A stretch of DNA of 64,000 nucleotides from Narthecium ossifragum (Eukaryota; Streptophyta; Magnoliopsida; Dioscoreales; Nartheciaceae): assembly GCA_963920575.1 (NCBI GenBank), contig OY986968.1, forward strand, positions 5,449,485 through 5,513,484, read 5' to 3'. The notes under the pieces are model-generated. The model did not search any database. It saw only the letters and a program-made list of their open reading frames with translations, and had not been told where the DNA came from. This document shows positions 23,442 through 35,406 of the stretch, in pieces. The translations under genes and the position numbers were made by a program. Every line of letters starts with the position of its first letter. The stretch's first letter is position 1.

Positions 23442-25011
23442 TGTCGCGCCCCGGCCCGAAAAACCCATTCGGACCGGGACACGAGGGGGGGGTTCCTACA
23501 TCTACTAACATCAACTGGCGGAAACAGCTACAAACAAACAGAGAGCGGAAGTAATTCTAACAACTACTATTATTACAAAACTGTACATACATCAGAGTTA
23601 CATCAAGATTAACAGTGCTACAGTCAAACCCTAGGCCTCGCTACCCAGCCTCGGTCCTAGAGCTAGATCCGGGCTACCCAAGAGCCCCGGATTGGCGGCC
23701 AACCACCGCCCACACCTAGCCTAACATGGCTCTAATGTACAAGGAAGCTAGGCAATACAACGGTATAAACAGGCAACAAATAAGGGCACACATTCGGCCC
23801 ATTTATACTAAACATTCCTGAGGGTCATGACTCCCTCGGTTAACCACAAAGCGATAAAGGGCATACAGTCAGCCCATTTATTCTACACAATCCCGGGAGT
23901 CATCACTCTCCCGGTACAACCACAAAGCGGTAACAGACAGCAGTTTATAACAATATCACTAAACATGTCATTAAAGCGGTAAACAAACTATCATGGCAAG
24001 CCCCGTGGGCAAAACCACCAAAACCGCATACATACGAAGCCCCACGGGCAAAACAACCTCAAAAACGCATGCTGGTGCACGTTGGATCGATCCAACATAC
24101 CCATGGATCGATCTGACTTGCCCTCGGATCGATCCAACTTGCCCTTGGATCGATCCGACTCGAAAAATCCAAGAAAACCATTCTCTGTTACCCTCAAATA
24201 CTGTTTCTGAGAAACACTGGATCGATCCAACATACCCATGGATCGATCCAACTTCCACCAGTGAACAGACCATCTTGAGTGCAACTTGGATCGATCCAAT
24301 ATCCATTTGGATCGATCCCAACCGGCCCTCCGGCCAACTTCCGACGGCGATCACGGCCGGAAAACTAAACCAAACTTCGTGAAACTTATAGGTATGGTAG
24401 ATTAGGACACGAGGAGTCCAAAAACGCTAACCAATCGAGAAACCATCGCCTATACAAGGAGATCTACTCGAACCAAAACCGAAAATCAACCTTATGTACC
24501 AAATCTTAAGATTTGGGAAGAAACACCTACCAATCAACGCTGGATCTTCCTAAATCCGAGCTATCAGGCCTTGGATCGTCCTTAGATCCCTTCCCAAGCA
24601 GCCGGATTTCAGAGATTTCACGCGGATTTGAGGGATTTCCAAAAAGAATTCAAAGAGGAGCAGTGAAATCCTATTTATAGGATTTCAAACCGACTTACAA
24701 GGGATCGATCCGCCTAGGGGGGAGGATCGATCCTTTGCATGCCTGGCAAAGACTATTGAGGCATAGTGGGATCGATCCTCCCCCTAGGGCGGATCGATCC
24801 TACTTCACTCAAAAGTGGGGTTTGGGCAAATCCTTCTGCCCAAACCCAGATCTTTCGATCCCAGGCCCACATAACTTTTCTAATCAAACACATACGCAAT
24901 CAATGTCAGTGTGTGCACACGCGGGTGTGAAACAAACCGACAAGGCGCAATTTACCAAATTGCCCTTGTGGTCAACAACGAGCCATAGGAATAAAGGGAC
25001 ATGTCCTCACA
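23442..25011 (-). mobile_element. Solo LTR of the TGTCGCGCC family
   Basis: Bounds are TGTCGCGCCCCGGCCC (23442) and GGGACATGTCCTCACA (ending 25011). The flanks CTCAG and ATCAG form an imperfect 5-bp duplication. The minus-strand TATA CTATAAATAG lies at 24671–24680. Upstream of it in minus sense are GATCGATC pairs at 24703/24725 and 24770/24792, both 22 bp apart. Downstream is a second set at 24085–24317. There is no internal domain, and the LTR at 20229 is a different subfamily and not its partner. Confidence 0.75.
24085..24317. repeat. Eight GGATCGATCC palindromes on a 21-bp pitch
   Basis: GATCGATC boxes start at 24085, 24106, 24127, 24148, 24220, 24241, 24289 and 24310. Neighbours are exactly 21 bp apart, except for two gaps of 72 and 48 bp. 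The bases around them (TTGGATCGATCCAA) extend the palindrome. Read on the minus strand the array is an open frame with repeated GSI(Q/H/R) tripeptides, which I take to be a by-product. Confidence 0.85.
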
Positions 25012-25264
25012 ATCAGGGGGGGACAGGGCCAGGGGGCAGGGGGCGGAGGGGCGGGGGCCACTGGGGTGGGGGTGTGGGGCATGGGGCCCACAGGGGGTTA
25101 AGGACTTAAGGTAAGAAAAAAAAAATTCAAGGGGGGCTTGGGCCCCCCCTGATTTGTTAATAGGTCCGCCCATGTCCACAAGCAATGGAAGCATTACCCT
25201 CAAAATGACCGGGGCCAAACCCTAATCATACCGCACTCAAACCCCAAATGGGAATGTCAACCTA

Positions 25265-26934
25265 TGATAAGACGTGAAAAGTGCACAAATCACCCTTTTA
25301 ACTAGGTCTTGTTAGTCTCTGAGCAATGCTATTTTGATAGTCTATGATGTATTTCAGGTATAAGAGCCTTCACTTACGATTAGATCATGATTGGTGCTAA
25401 AAAGAACAAATAAAGACCTGCTAGGAGGAAAGGAATGAAGATGGATTAGCTTTGAAGATTAAACTGTACCTGCTCAGGAAGAACCAGATGATGTTCCATA
25501 TATGGTTGGAAAGCTCTTGAAGTCTAGATTCTGGAGAATTTTACGGTTCGTGATTCCGAGTTTCCTAGAGGAAGTTACAGCAATTTTAGTACCAAGGGCG
25601 CAGTCTGGATGGCAGAACAGTGAATACACTGGAAAGTCCGATTGATCGGACACCTAGAGTCCGATCGATCCGACTATGCAGAAACCTGATAGAACGTATA
25701 TTTTTCAGCTGTACGCAGTCCGATCGATCCCTCGATCGCTCCTACTGAGTCCGATCGATCGGACACCCAGAGTTCGATCGATCGGACTCGGAAATGACCG
25801 CCCCCTTGATATTTATTAAGCAAAATCAAAGGCCAAGATCTAATCCGAGTTAAGGGTGATACCTAGGCTATAAATAGGCATCTTTTAGGGTTTTTTCAGG
25901 GTCTTTCTTCTCTCTTGGAGAGGGAGAACAGTTTCTTTCTTCTTTTTAACTTTTCTTTAGAGATCTTTTGGAGGAGATCCATGGCGGAAGAGCTTCATCA
26001 ACCTTCATCTATGGATCAAGCCCTAAAGATGAGTAGCTAAACTTTTTACCATGGGATTCTTATGATGTAACTAAGATTTCTATTATGGATTTCTGAGATC
26101 TAGGGCTTGTATACATTATTGATTGGCTTATATGGATTGATTCCTATTTCTTTTATACCTTGGTGTCGATTTCTTGCTGGATGTATGGATTGTTCTTGTT
26201 TGCACTTTATTCCGGAGCTTGTGTATGCTAGGGCTTGGATTGGATTCATCCAAATAAGAGGACCATGCTAGTCCCATGGTATCTCGGATGAAATCTTCTT
26301 CGTGATTAGGGATTGTATAGTGCTAGTCCTACTATAGTAGTGCTAGTCCCACTATGTTCCATCCCTAATCTTTCATGCATCTTATCTTTGTAGATTTGGC
26401 CATCGAGATGCTAACCCGTCTCGATCTCACACCTAAATCCATATCAGTACTACTCCTTGCGATGAACTCATCCTGATAAGAGGGTTCATTAGCAGTGAAC
26501 GTAACTAATCATTCGGTCACTGAATTTAGATAACTAATCATGCCGATAAGGAATCCTAAACAGAACTTGTTGAGTGATAGGGAGAACTAGCCATTCACTT
26601 ATCAATTATTAGGAAGCCACTCATCGTGTTTGCATGCCCTGATCTTAGGAAGACTTGGTAGATCCTTAGTTACTGATTAAGAACTCCATGGTATCTTTTA
26701 TCGCATTTATAAATCCTTTAGTATTAGTTTAATTTCAATTCTAAATCTTTTATCAACTTATCGGTAGGAATACTTAGATTGAGTTTAGTAGTTTAATTAT
26801 TTTCCTACGCATTCCCTGTGGATTCGACTCGGACTCACTGCTCACTACCCCTAAAGTAGTTAGTTAGTAGTTTGATTATAAATTTGTAATTTTGAATAGA
26901 CTTGTTAAGGAACGACACTTTTCAAGTCGTATCA
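25265..26934 (+). mobile_element. Solo LTR, Athila/Tat-like family, perfect 5-bp target duplication
   Basis: The LTR runs from TGATAAGACGTGAAAAG to TTCAAGTCGTATCA and is flanked by ACCTA on both sides (25260–25264 and 26935–26939). A TATA box (25869–25875) lies about 85 bp downstream of a cluster of GATCGATC boxes (25640, 25663, 25722, 25753 and 25776; the outer pairs are 23 bp apart). The 3' part (GTGGATTCGACTCGGACTC) matches the LTR at 58393–60053, so these are two copies of one family. No internal region remains. Confidence 0.88.
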
Positions 26935-26939
26935 ACCTA

Positions 26940-28747
26940 GCCGGGGGATCAAAACCCTCTAACTCTAGAACGGCGATCCAAAGAGGGGAGGAGCATAGGA
27001 CGATCGGGCCATAGGGGATTTTTGGGTTGGCACCGGGGACATCATTTGGGGCCAAGCCGACGTTACTTGGCAGACGGCGAGGGGACAAAGGGACATGATT
27101 GAGCCCGATTAAAAAAGCCCAAGAATTCAATCAGGAATTTTTAAAATATAGGGACTTGATAAAAACTTGTCTGAAAGTTTAGGGACGAAACACATATTTT
27201 AGCCTTATATAAAAGAAGGTGGGTTATCTTCTTTGTCTTAGTCATATACATCTTGTGCACACGTGATAGAGGGGAAGATAGGGGGAGAAAGAGAGGGTAG
27301 CGGCCGGGTGATTACCGTGCCAGGTGGTACGGAGGCCCATCAAGTATATATATAGAAGGAAAAGAAAGCGAGTGGGACACTTTGCGACAATCTAGGGTGA
27401 AATTTAGTAAGACAACCTGACTTAGCTACCAGTACTACGTCAAGCCCCCCATCATACCTTAGCAAAAAGTTCCGCTGCCATCCGGCTTATCAGGGAAATT
27501 CTATTTACATCATATTTTTTGCTTAATACACCGTAATCGTATACGATGACTATCACTGTATATTAACATATTTGAAAGTCCACTACCGATCAATGTAACG
27601 ATTACACCATTCGAACCACTGATCATCACCGGCACTGAACTACCAATCACATAAACATAAACAGCCGAAAAAGCGAAGCTCCGACGTTCAAAAAGTTGGA
27701 CGGCGGAGGAGACACCTCGCGCCCCCTTCACAGTGGGCTCCACGAGCGCTCCGTGTGGCAATGTGATTGGGTCCGCTTGGATAAGAACCGGGCCAATATC
27801 CAGATACGCCGTCGCAGTCCCACTCCTCATCCATCTTCTCTCCTCCTCCCGATCGCCCTATCGTAATCCTGAATTTAGTATTGATAAATGGACCAACGGA
27901 TACTAGTTGGTGGGAAGCTAAGCAAGCATGACCGCAATGGTGTCCCTCTTCTCTTCGTTCTTTTAGCTCCACAGTGGTGGTGGTAAGTCCAGTTAATTAA
28001 TGCATTGAATGGTTTCTTTAATTGTCTCTTGGAACTTCCCAGTGTTACTTTTGAAGTTGGTTGTGATCTCATCTTCATTATAAGATGATTTAAGAGCTCC
28101 CAGTCATCAACTATAGATAGATGTGGGAGACGACTGAAAGTCTCTTTGCTTTTGGCGTGATTTGTGATCTTTTTTCGCTTGAGAAAAGTAATTCACTGAG
28201 CTTGATAAGTGAAGATGTGAAAACTTTCAATTTGGTGGGATCATTGATCCTTGTGAATTCTCTCAGCCACTTTGGTCATGCTTAGAACTCATGTGGTGTC
28301 TTTTATATGATGCTTTTCCATGGTAAATGTCTAGATTGATGAGCATTTGATTTAAATCAGCAAATGTCTGGTCAGGCAATTACCGTTGGTAAATTTTTCC
28401 TTTCTTCTTCTGTGTTGAGAGCATTGATTGTTGTGCCTGAATTGCACATATAAGTACGGACCAGTGGCTATCTCTCTTTTCCTTTCTTTTGTGCTCGATG
28501 CTTGAATATATTGACATAAACCTCATATATGCTGCTACATGTAAGAAGAGTTTTGTGCCGCTGACACGAAGTCCGATCCCAATGCCGATCGATCAGCAGG
28601 TGGCACTGTGATCCCTTGATTTAGAATTTGCGAACATGTATAAAACAGGCTACACTTTAATCGTGATCTCTTTAAAAATTCATGATTTACATAATATTCT
28701 CTAAACATTATCGTAATCGTTCAAATTAATACTCCATATCAGGGGAA
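26940..28747. other. Repeat edge and probable upstream region of the rhomboid-like gene
   Basis: Up to about 27212 the sequence looks like a transposon terminus; its minus-strand end reads AATATGTGTTTCGTCCCTAA. From 27500 to 28700 no coding gene is recognised. The CT-rich block near 27820–27860 could be part of a 5' UTR exon of the gene at 29268, because an intron acceptor lies just before that gene's ATG. This is inference. One isolated GATCGATC sits at about 28587. Confidence 0.35.
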
Positions 28748-29098
28748 GTGAAGAAGGTGAAAAGTGTTCCATACACAAGGAATGAAACACGACTTAGCAT
28801 ATTCTCTAAACACTGGGAGCGAGGAGTTCACTGTGTAGTAGTTGAGTCAGACTCACTGCTTGCTGTCGGCTACATCAGCGGTAGACTCAAATGGGCGCAG
28901 GCCCTTTCTGAACCTCTCATCTTAGTCTGGCGTTTAGCTTCCTAGTTTGTAGACATTGTGTTCATCCACATCCCACGCGAGTTTTAACTCTATGGCTGAT
29001 GGGCTTGCATCTTCAGCCTGGGCGTACCATTTTGGTCGCTCTCCTTGAGGATTGTTGTTTGTAACTAGCCTACGGGCTTAACTATTCAAAAAAAAAAA
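28748..29098 (+). mobile_element. 5'-truncated LINE, RNase H end with poly(A)
   Basis: The frame at 28748–28945 carries VVESDSLLAVGYI, the RNase H motif of plant LINEs. It is followed by a 3' UTR with TAGCCTACGGGCTTAACT and an A run at 29088–29098. The insertion lies about 165 bp upstream of the probable acceptor before the rhomboid-like gene's first coding exon. Confidence 0.75.
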
Positions 29099-29267
29099 TT
29101 AAATAAATCCTGCAAATGCATAGAGCAATTTTTTTTATCCTTGAAGTCCTTCATCCTTTCTAAATTGGAATATGACTATAATTTTTAGCTGCTGCGTATC
29201 CTCTTCTAGGCATAACACATGTACAGTCACTGGTTCTCATATAATATTTCATTTTCCCAGATATGAT

Positions 29268-32200
29268 ATGGCTGTGGCTTCTATAATCCCAAGAACGTCC
29301 TATGAAGGCCAATTTTTTCTACCCCTAAAATTGGTCAGGCCAAAACAGATAGGCATGACTTGTAAGAGTGTTTCTCTTCAGAATTTCTGCAAACTAAGGT
29401 TACCCGCTCTACTTTTTGATGATGGCAGAAAATGGCATGTCTTAGAATGTAATTCTCGATCATTCTTGAATACAAACAAACAACAAAGAATCGATTCACT
29501 TCGCATGGTTCATCAACCATTTCGAAAGTTCGTTGAAGTACCTCTTCACAAGTTGTATTGTGGAACAAGCGATGGGGAGCCTACTACTTCAGCAGCTGTG
29601 TATGAAGGAGATAATCCTTCAACTGATACCGTAGAAGCAGGTGACAATGGGAGGCAATTGAAGGTGCTGGAGTCTTACTTCGACAAGCTTAATAATGACA
29701 TGGATACACTACGTAACTCTGGCATGTCTACAACTGATCTTGGTACTACTGTAAACATGGGTTTATACCAAGTGAAGTCTTCTTCACCATCAGGAACCAT
29801 GATGGTAGAGGTAGATGGGAAAAGAGATCAGCTCAATTCCAAACAACGGTTGGATTCGCTGGAGAAGTATTTTGGCAAACTAAATTCTGGTAATACAGTC
29901 AGCAACATTTGTGAATTTCTTTCAAGCTTGTCAAATTGAAATGTTAAAGAACAGTTCTTTTCGTCATTTCTGTAGATTAGTGTGAGATTTTAACTGTGGT
30001 TGTTTTTAATCTAAGTAGATTTCCATCCTACCTTCCACAAGGTTTGAATCCCTTCCAACAACTAAAAATGTTGTGAAATGCATTTGCAGTTTTAAAGTGT
30101 AGCTAACTTTTCTATCTGCTAGGTTTAATTTTTATTATATCCTTCATTTTTCTACATTTAACAAAGGCTAAATTCTTTGTCACAGCTAGCTTCTAGGCAT
30201 TACATGGACTACTTTTCTGATTCAAGCCCTTCTACACATTTTACTCAATCTTCAAACATCATACCAAATCTCACTTCATCTTTTCTTACCTTTATGAACC
30301 TTTTGTCACTCCACTGTAACAATTTGGTATCAGGGGTTTTGGCTAAATTCTAAAAGTAGAAGGCCTGAAGTTTTTGAAATTGTTTAAATCACTAATTATG
30401 GAATTTTTTGAATCTTTTTGTCCCTCCTCAGATTCTGGCTTCTTCTTCTCCTCGAAGGCCCTCTTGATTTCCCCTCTACGCCACAAAACCCTGATCCTGA
30501 CTGCAACATTCTCAACATATGTCCCTTTTTGAGTCCCACCTGTTGCCAACTCCTTCATGAACAATTAGACCGTATTCTTCCTTGCTGAATATGTTGTTGC
30601 CTCTCAACCGAGCAGTTAAATTAGTGCTCTTAATTCTCTTTGATTATCTCCCTCATTGGCAAGTCCAGTGCTACCAATCTCCTTTTGACACAATTTATTC
30701 CTAACAGTTTCTTTCATAACCTGGATTTTCTTCATGAATTATCTCTCCGTCAAATCATGCATATTGCTTCCATCTCATTTTGCTCTCATATATATTTCTT
30801 GACTGTTTTGAGCATCTGATAGAAGTACAAGAAGTCTTATGCTAGTTATTTGTTTTTAGTTCCTTCCTGTTAAATGCATAGATTAGAATCGTTCTCTTTC
30901 AAGGATGAATATGTAATTATGTATGCCATGTTTCTATCTCAACATTGCTGATATAAGATCAAAGGTCTGAATATGTAATTATGTATGGCATGGATATGTA
31001 ATTATGTACAAATTCAGATTTAGTTTGGTCCACTTATAGGAATATCTGGTTTTGAAGTATGAAACCGATCCAATGATTACCTGCAAAGCACTTGCATCAG
31101 AAGCTGGGGCACATCTTTTAGAGTGGTGTGTCAATGTGTCAACTAGATTACTGCATCCCATCTCCAACTGATAGCATGCATGTTTGGCCTTTTAGACACT
31201 TGTTCGTGAATATACTTTGACTTCAGAATCTCAGCTTATTTAAGGTACATCTCCCAGTATTCTATTATCATTTGAAGAGTCCTTTCGCCTTCATCAACCA
31301 GTAGAGTATTTCCTTTTCTGAGCACTTCGTAGCAGGGTAATCTATGTTACCCACTTACCTTCCAATTCATGTTACTGCAGGACATCACCTTGGTAGTCAA
31401 GTCAGCAAGAACTCTTAACATAGATCTAGCATAGATCTCATTATCTCTTCTTTGGAGCTAGTTGTGATTTATCTCTAGGCGTTGGCTTTCCGTAGATAGT
31501 GGCGGTCCTAAGGTGACATCTATAACACATTAAAGTCAAATTTAGGTTTCATTGTCTCATCTTGTACCTTATTGTCATTTCCTATCTACTGTAGTTGTTT
31601 CCAGTATGTAAATGTACTTACAAGAACTTTTAAACAGGAAAAGACACAAGGAGCATGTTACCAGATATTGATGATGATGCTTCTGCAATTAGTTCTATAA
31701 AAATGCCAAGCACCTCACTAGGAGAATCTTACATAGAGGATAAAATGGTGGTTGAATCAAAAAGCCATGACCCTCTAGAAAATATGAACCGCGGAACTAG
31801 TTCAATGTTCTTTGGTGATCAGAATACCGAAGGGACACAATCATATGATGAGGCTTCTGACTTTTATATAATGTAAGTCCTTCTAATACTCCTACCTGTT
31901 TATTCGAAGTTATGTTTAAAACAATAGTGCCGGTCTAAAAGATCATGGATGGAATTACCTGAACAACCAATTTATTCAAGCTTTTATTTCAAATCTTCTA
32001 TTTTGCTTATCCAGCATAATATATGTCATTAATGTAACGTAATTTATTTTGGCTATTTGAATCAGCCCCTGCGTTACTTCTGGCTGCACCTTTATTTATA
32101 TACTATGATGCAGGACTTCTAGAGTTCACATGCTTCATGGTTGTTTAATACTCATGTTTTGACTTGAGTGCAGAAGTATTCTGGCTGCTATAAATATTGC

Positions 32201-35200
32201 GGTCTTCTTATTTGAGATTGCAAGTCCAATTAGGAACTCAGACTTCGAGCAAGTGTCTCTCCCTTTAGTCTATGGTGCAAAGATAAATAAGCTAATCCTT
32301 ATCGGCGAGTGGTGGAGACTATTAACACCGATGTTTCTGGTACAAGATTGAAAGTTGGTTCGTGTTTCTTTTTCTTTGTGAATAGTTTTATCTCATTCTA
32401 ATTGAAATCTGCAAAGCTATCATTGATAATGTTTCTAGTACTTTGAACTGTAATTACTCTATGATGGCATGTTAATAACAGATGCTCAAGTGATTAGCAC
32501 CCGGTGGTGGTCATGGGGTCCAATCCCCATGGCCCCCAACTTGTTGGAAATGGACGGCATTTCCCTCCTAAGCCAGGGTAAAAGGCTTAACTAATTAAAA
32601 AGAAAAGTTAATGACAAATGCTATTTTCATAAATCTGGTTCACTTGGAGCATTTTACATTATTAGTGTTTCTAATATGTAATTCTACTTTGTCCATCGTG
32701 TCTTTACTTTTGTTGATAACTATGTTTTTTCATGTTATGTCAAACCGCCAGGTCTCACTTTATAGGATTTGGTTCGTGGTGCCTCCATTTTCATGGACCT
32801 ATAATTTAACATTGTCAAAGAAATATTCACCAAATTTGCTGAAGAAGCAGCCATCATCCTCTGTGGATCTCACTTTCCTTCTGCTGCTGCTTCAACTACT
32901 TTAGCACTTAGGTCATTCATATCTTAGTCATTGTTCGGTCGTTTCTCTTGTTCAATCTTTGATTTGAGACTATGTGTTCATATAGAACTCGAGCCCGTGT
33001 ATTAACCATTTGTTTTCAGCAATTCTCTTAGCAGGTGGTCACAGGGTTATAGATGGGCCACATCTTATCCTTAGATGAAAATTTGGTAACCAAAATGTAG
33101 TTTACCAAATTTCTTGGTAAAATATTAGCTGCCTATGTTGCAAGCGTTACTTATTCCACTATCTGCATGCTCAGACTTGTATCAATGATACTAAGTCAAT
33201 ACTTGCTAACCTTATGGACTGGAGTAGCAATAGATTATGTGCCTCTATTTATTTCTCTTTCTGATAGTACTGGAAGAATTACCGTAGCGTGTTCTTCCTC
33301 TTGCACATATGTGAATCTTTGTTTAGTGTTTACTGCTCTTCAAAAATTGTAGACACTGCTCAAATTGTTTTGATATTATTTATATTTTAAAGTAGTGCAT
33401 GTATTGTTTATTACAATGCCTACTGCTCTATACTGATTTCTGCAATATTTTCCAAACCAGAGAAAATTTTCTACCTTAGTTAAACATACCACTATTTTTG
33501 GTTTCGTGATCTATTTTCTGCTCTTTGATTATTGTAAATTCATTAATGATCTAATTTCTGCAGCACTCAGGACTCCTACATGTTTCTCTTGGTTGTTGGG
33601 TGCTTCTTACATTTGGGCCTCAAGTATGCAGAGGATACGGTCCATTTACGTTCATACTGATTTACGTACTTGGTGGAATTTGTGGGAATCTGACAAGCTT
33701 TATTCACACTCCTGAGCTAACTGTTTGTGGAACTGTGAGTTCAAAGTACCTGCCTATTGTTGCAATTTTGATCTAACTTCTAGCATTTGGTAGCTTATAG
33801 CCATACTTCATCTGAATGATTTTATGCTGCGATGATTTGATGAGTTGTCTTTTGTCTTATTCTTGGTTACCAGAAAATGCTCTGTAATTAGGAGTGGCAA
33901 TTCAGTTTAATAAACGAGTCAGGTCTATAAACCCAAACCAAATCCATTTATAAACAGGTCAACCCGACCCGACATGTCTAACCCGTTTATTAAGCGGGTC
34001 GGGTTGACCTATGGCCAGGGAGGGGAGGATGGTCACATTCAGGATGGGAGATCTGGCGGTCGGTGGCGACGCATGCGGGGAAGATGACCAATGGCTGCAA
34101 CTTCAATAGTGACATGGTGACTTGGGAGAATGGCGATAACGAAGCTTGGTTGGCAAGGAGATCCGGCGAAGAAGCCAGCTAGAGCCGTGCACAGTGGCGG
34201 TGTGGTTGGCGAGGAAGTCGGCGAGAGAAGAGAGGAAGGTGGGGCTTGGCTCTCAGGTGATCGGGAGCTTGGCAAAGAGGAGAATCGAGGATGGCGATGG
34301 AGCTTGGTCGGCAGCGGCGTGGTCAGAGAGGAGATCCGGGGAAGACAAAGGCCAGTTGGAGCTTGGCACGGTGGTGGTTAGAAATGTCAAGGAGTGGTGG
34401 CGTCTTGCAGCGACATCAGGGATGAACTGGTGAAGTTGGGTTCATCTTGGCATGGAGGAGGGGACGGCAATGCTTGAGTTGGGAGGAGATTAATAGAAGT
34501 TTGGTTAGAGGCCGTTGGGATTGAAGAGAGGGGTTTGGTGTTGGTGGATGGTTGAGATTGATGGATTAGGAGGCTTAGAAGCCTAAGCGACATGCGACAT
34601 TAAATGGGTAAACGGATTGACCCGCCTAACCCATGGGTCAACCCGACCCGACCAATTTATTTGGGGGTCGTAAACGCGTCGATCCGTTTACGACCCGAAC
34701 CCGATAACACCAAACCCAAGCCCGCTAATTTTGGGTCGGGTCGGGTTGGATTCACGGGTCATGAGCCGAATTGCCACCCCTATCTGTAATGGATAAAGAG
34801 TTGTAAGTGTTTGAGAGTAGATGGTCATAGGACATGCATAGAAATATCAACGCCTCCTCATCCGCCTGCTGGTTATAGCAAACAACTAACTGATGTACTC
34901 TTTCATTTTTGAGCCACTTTTTGGCACCAGGGTCCAGTATTTGCCATAATTGGAGCATGGCTTGTCTATCAAATCCAAAACAAGGATTTCATAACAAAAG
35001 ACGTCTCAGAAAGCATGTTCTCGAAAGCAATGATCGCCACTGTACTGAGCTTTCTGCTTAGCAACTTTGGAAGAATCGATGACTGGTTACTTTCTATCTC
35101 TCTGTTGCTGTTTAGCTAGGATAGATTTTTTTCGTCACAACCTCTAAACAATGTCATCATTCTTGCAGGACTCATCTTGGGGCTACATTTTCTGGGATTA

Positions 35201-35406
35201 TCTTTGGTTTTCTCACATGTCCAGCCTTGCAACTAGATAATGCATCTTCCAAGAATGGTCACAAGCAGGGCATTGCACTCGTACAAAGACAAGCTGATCC
35301 TTGCAAGTCATTGCTCATTTTCACCATCTCCATATTGGTCTTAAGTTCTTTGGTTTTCCTTTTTGAGCCTCAGTTTGAGGTATTGGAGCTGGATAGCATT
35401 GTATAG
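29268..35406 (+). CDS. RBL9: Rhomboid-like protein, RBL9-type, plastid, probably catalytically inactive
   Basis: Six coding exons join in frame: 29268–29889, 31638–31872, 32174–32339, 33564–33734, 34931–35085 and 35169–35406 (528 aa). The ATG follows an intron-acceptor-like sequence at 29261. The long hydrophilic N terminus contains two related segments, VLESYFDKLN (about residue 135) and LEKYFGKLNSG (about 199). The rhomboid domain starts at ILAAINIAVFLFEIA. It continues with GEWWRLLTPMFLHSGLLHVS, TFILIYVLGGICGNLTSF, GTGPVFAIIGAWLVYQ and HLGATFSGIIFG, and ends with a last membrane helix. Active rhomboids have a GxSG serine in the fourth core helix. Here the position reads GTGP (about 397–400), with no serine, while the sixth-helix His (about 452) remains. 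This suggests a pseudoprotease in the plastid envelope or thylakoid. Introns 3 and 4 hold a SINE and a hAT element. Confidence 0.87.
32486..32607 (+). mobile_element. tRNA-derived SINE in intron 3 of the rhomboid-like gene
   Basis: A box-like CAAGTGATTAGCACCC and B box GGGTCCAATCCCC are followed by an A-rich tail. The element is flanked by near-identical 14-bp copies, TTAATAACAGATGC (32472–32485) and TTAATGACAAATGC (32608–32621). Pol III-type boxes, small size and long target duplications are the SINE signature. The sense orientation is the same as the gene. Confidence 0.75.
33889..34782. mobile_element. Non-autonomous hAT element in intron 4 of the rhomboid-like gene
   Basis: The terminal inverted repeats TAGGAGTGGCAATTC and GAATTGCCACCCCTA are flanked by the perfect 8-bp duplication TCTGTAAT (33881–33888 and 34783–34790). 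Both ends contain further inverted GGGTCGGGTTGACC-type sequence. The 894-bp element has no transposase, so it depends on an autonomous hAT. It adds most of the length of the intron. Confidence 0.9.

Larger units (their letters stand above)
20218..25174. mobile_element. hAT element split by nested LTR sequences
   Basis: The terminal inverted repeats are CAGGGGCGGAC (20218–20228) and GTCCGCCCATG (25164–25174). They are flanked by the 8-bp target duplication TCCACAAG (20210–20217 and 25175–25182). Eight-bp duplications and CAGGGGCGGA termini are hallmarks of hAT elements. Almost the whole interior is later LTR sequence. What is left of the hAT itself is probably part of 22471–23441 and 25012–25163. 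No transposase is seen. Confidence 0.7.

Noticed and set aside
24085..24317. CRISPR-like array of repeats and spacers
   Set aside because: The repeated unit is a 10-bp palindrome with 11-bp spacers in a plant LTR; repeat and spacer lengths and the organism are wrong for CRISPR.
20229..25011. One full-length retrotransposon with LTRs at 20229 and 23442
   Set aside because: The two LTRs belong to different subfamilies, no PBS or polypurine tract lies between them, and the outer flanks do not form a duplication.
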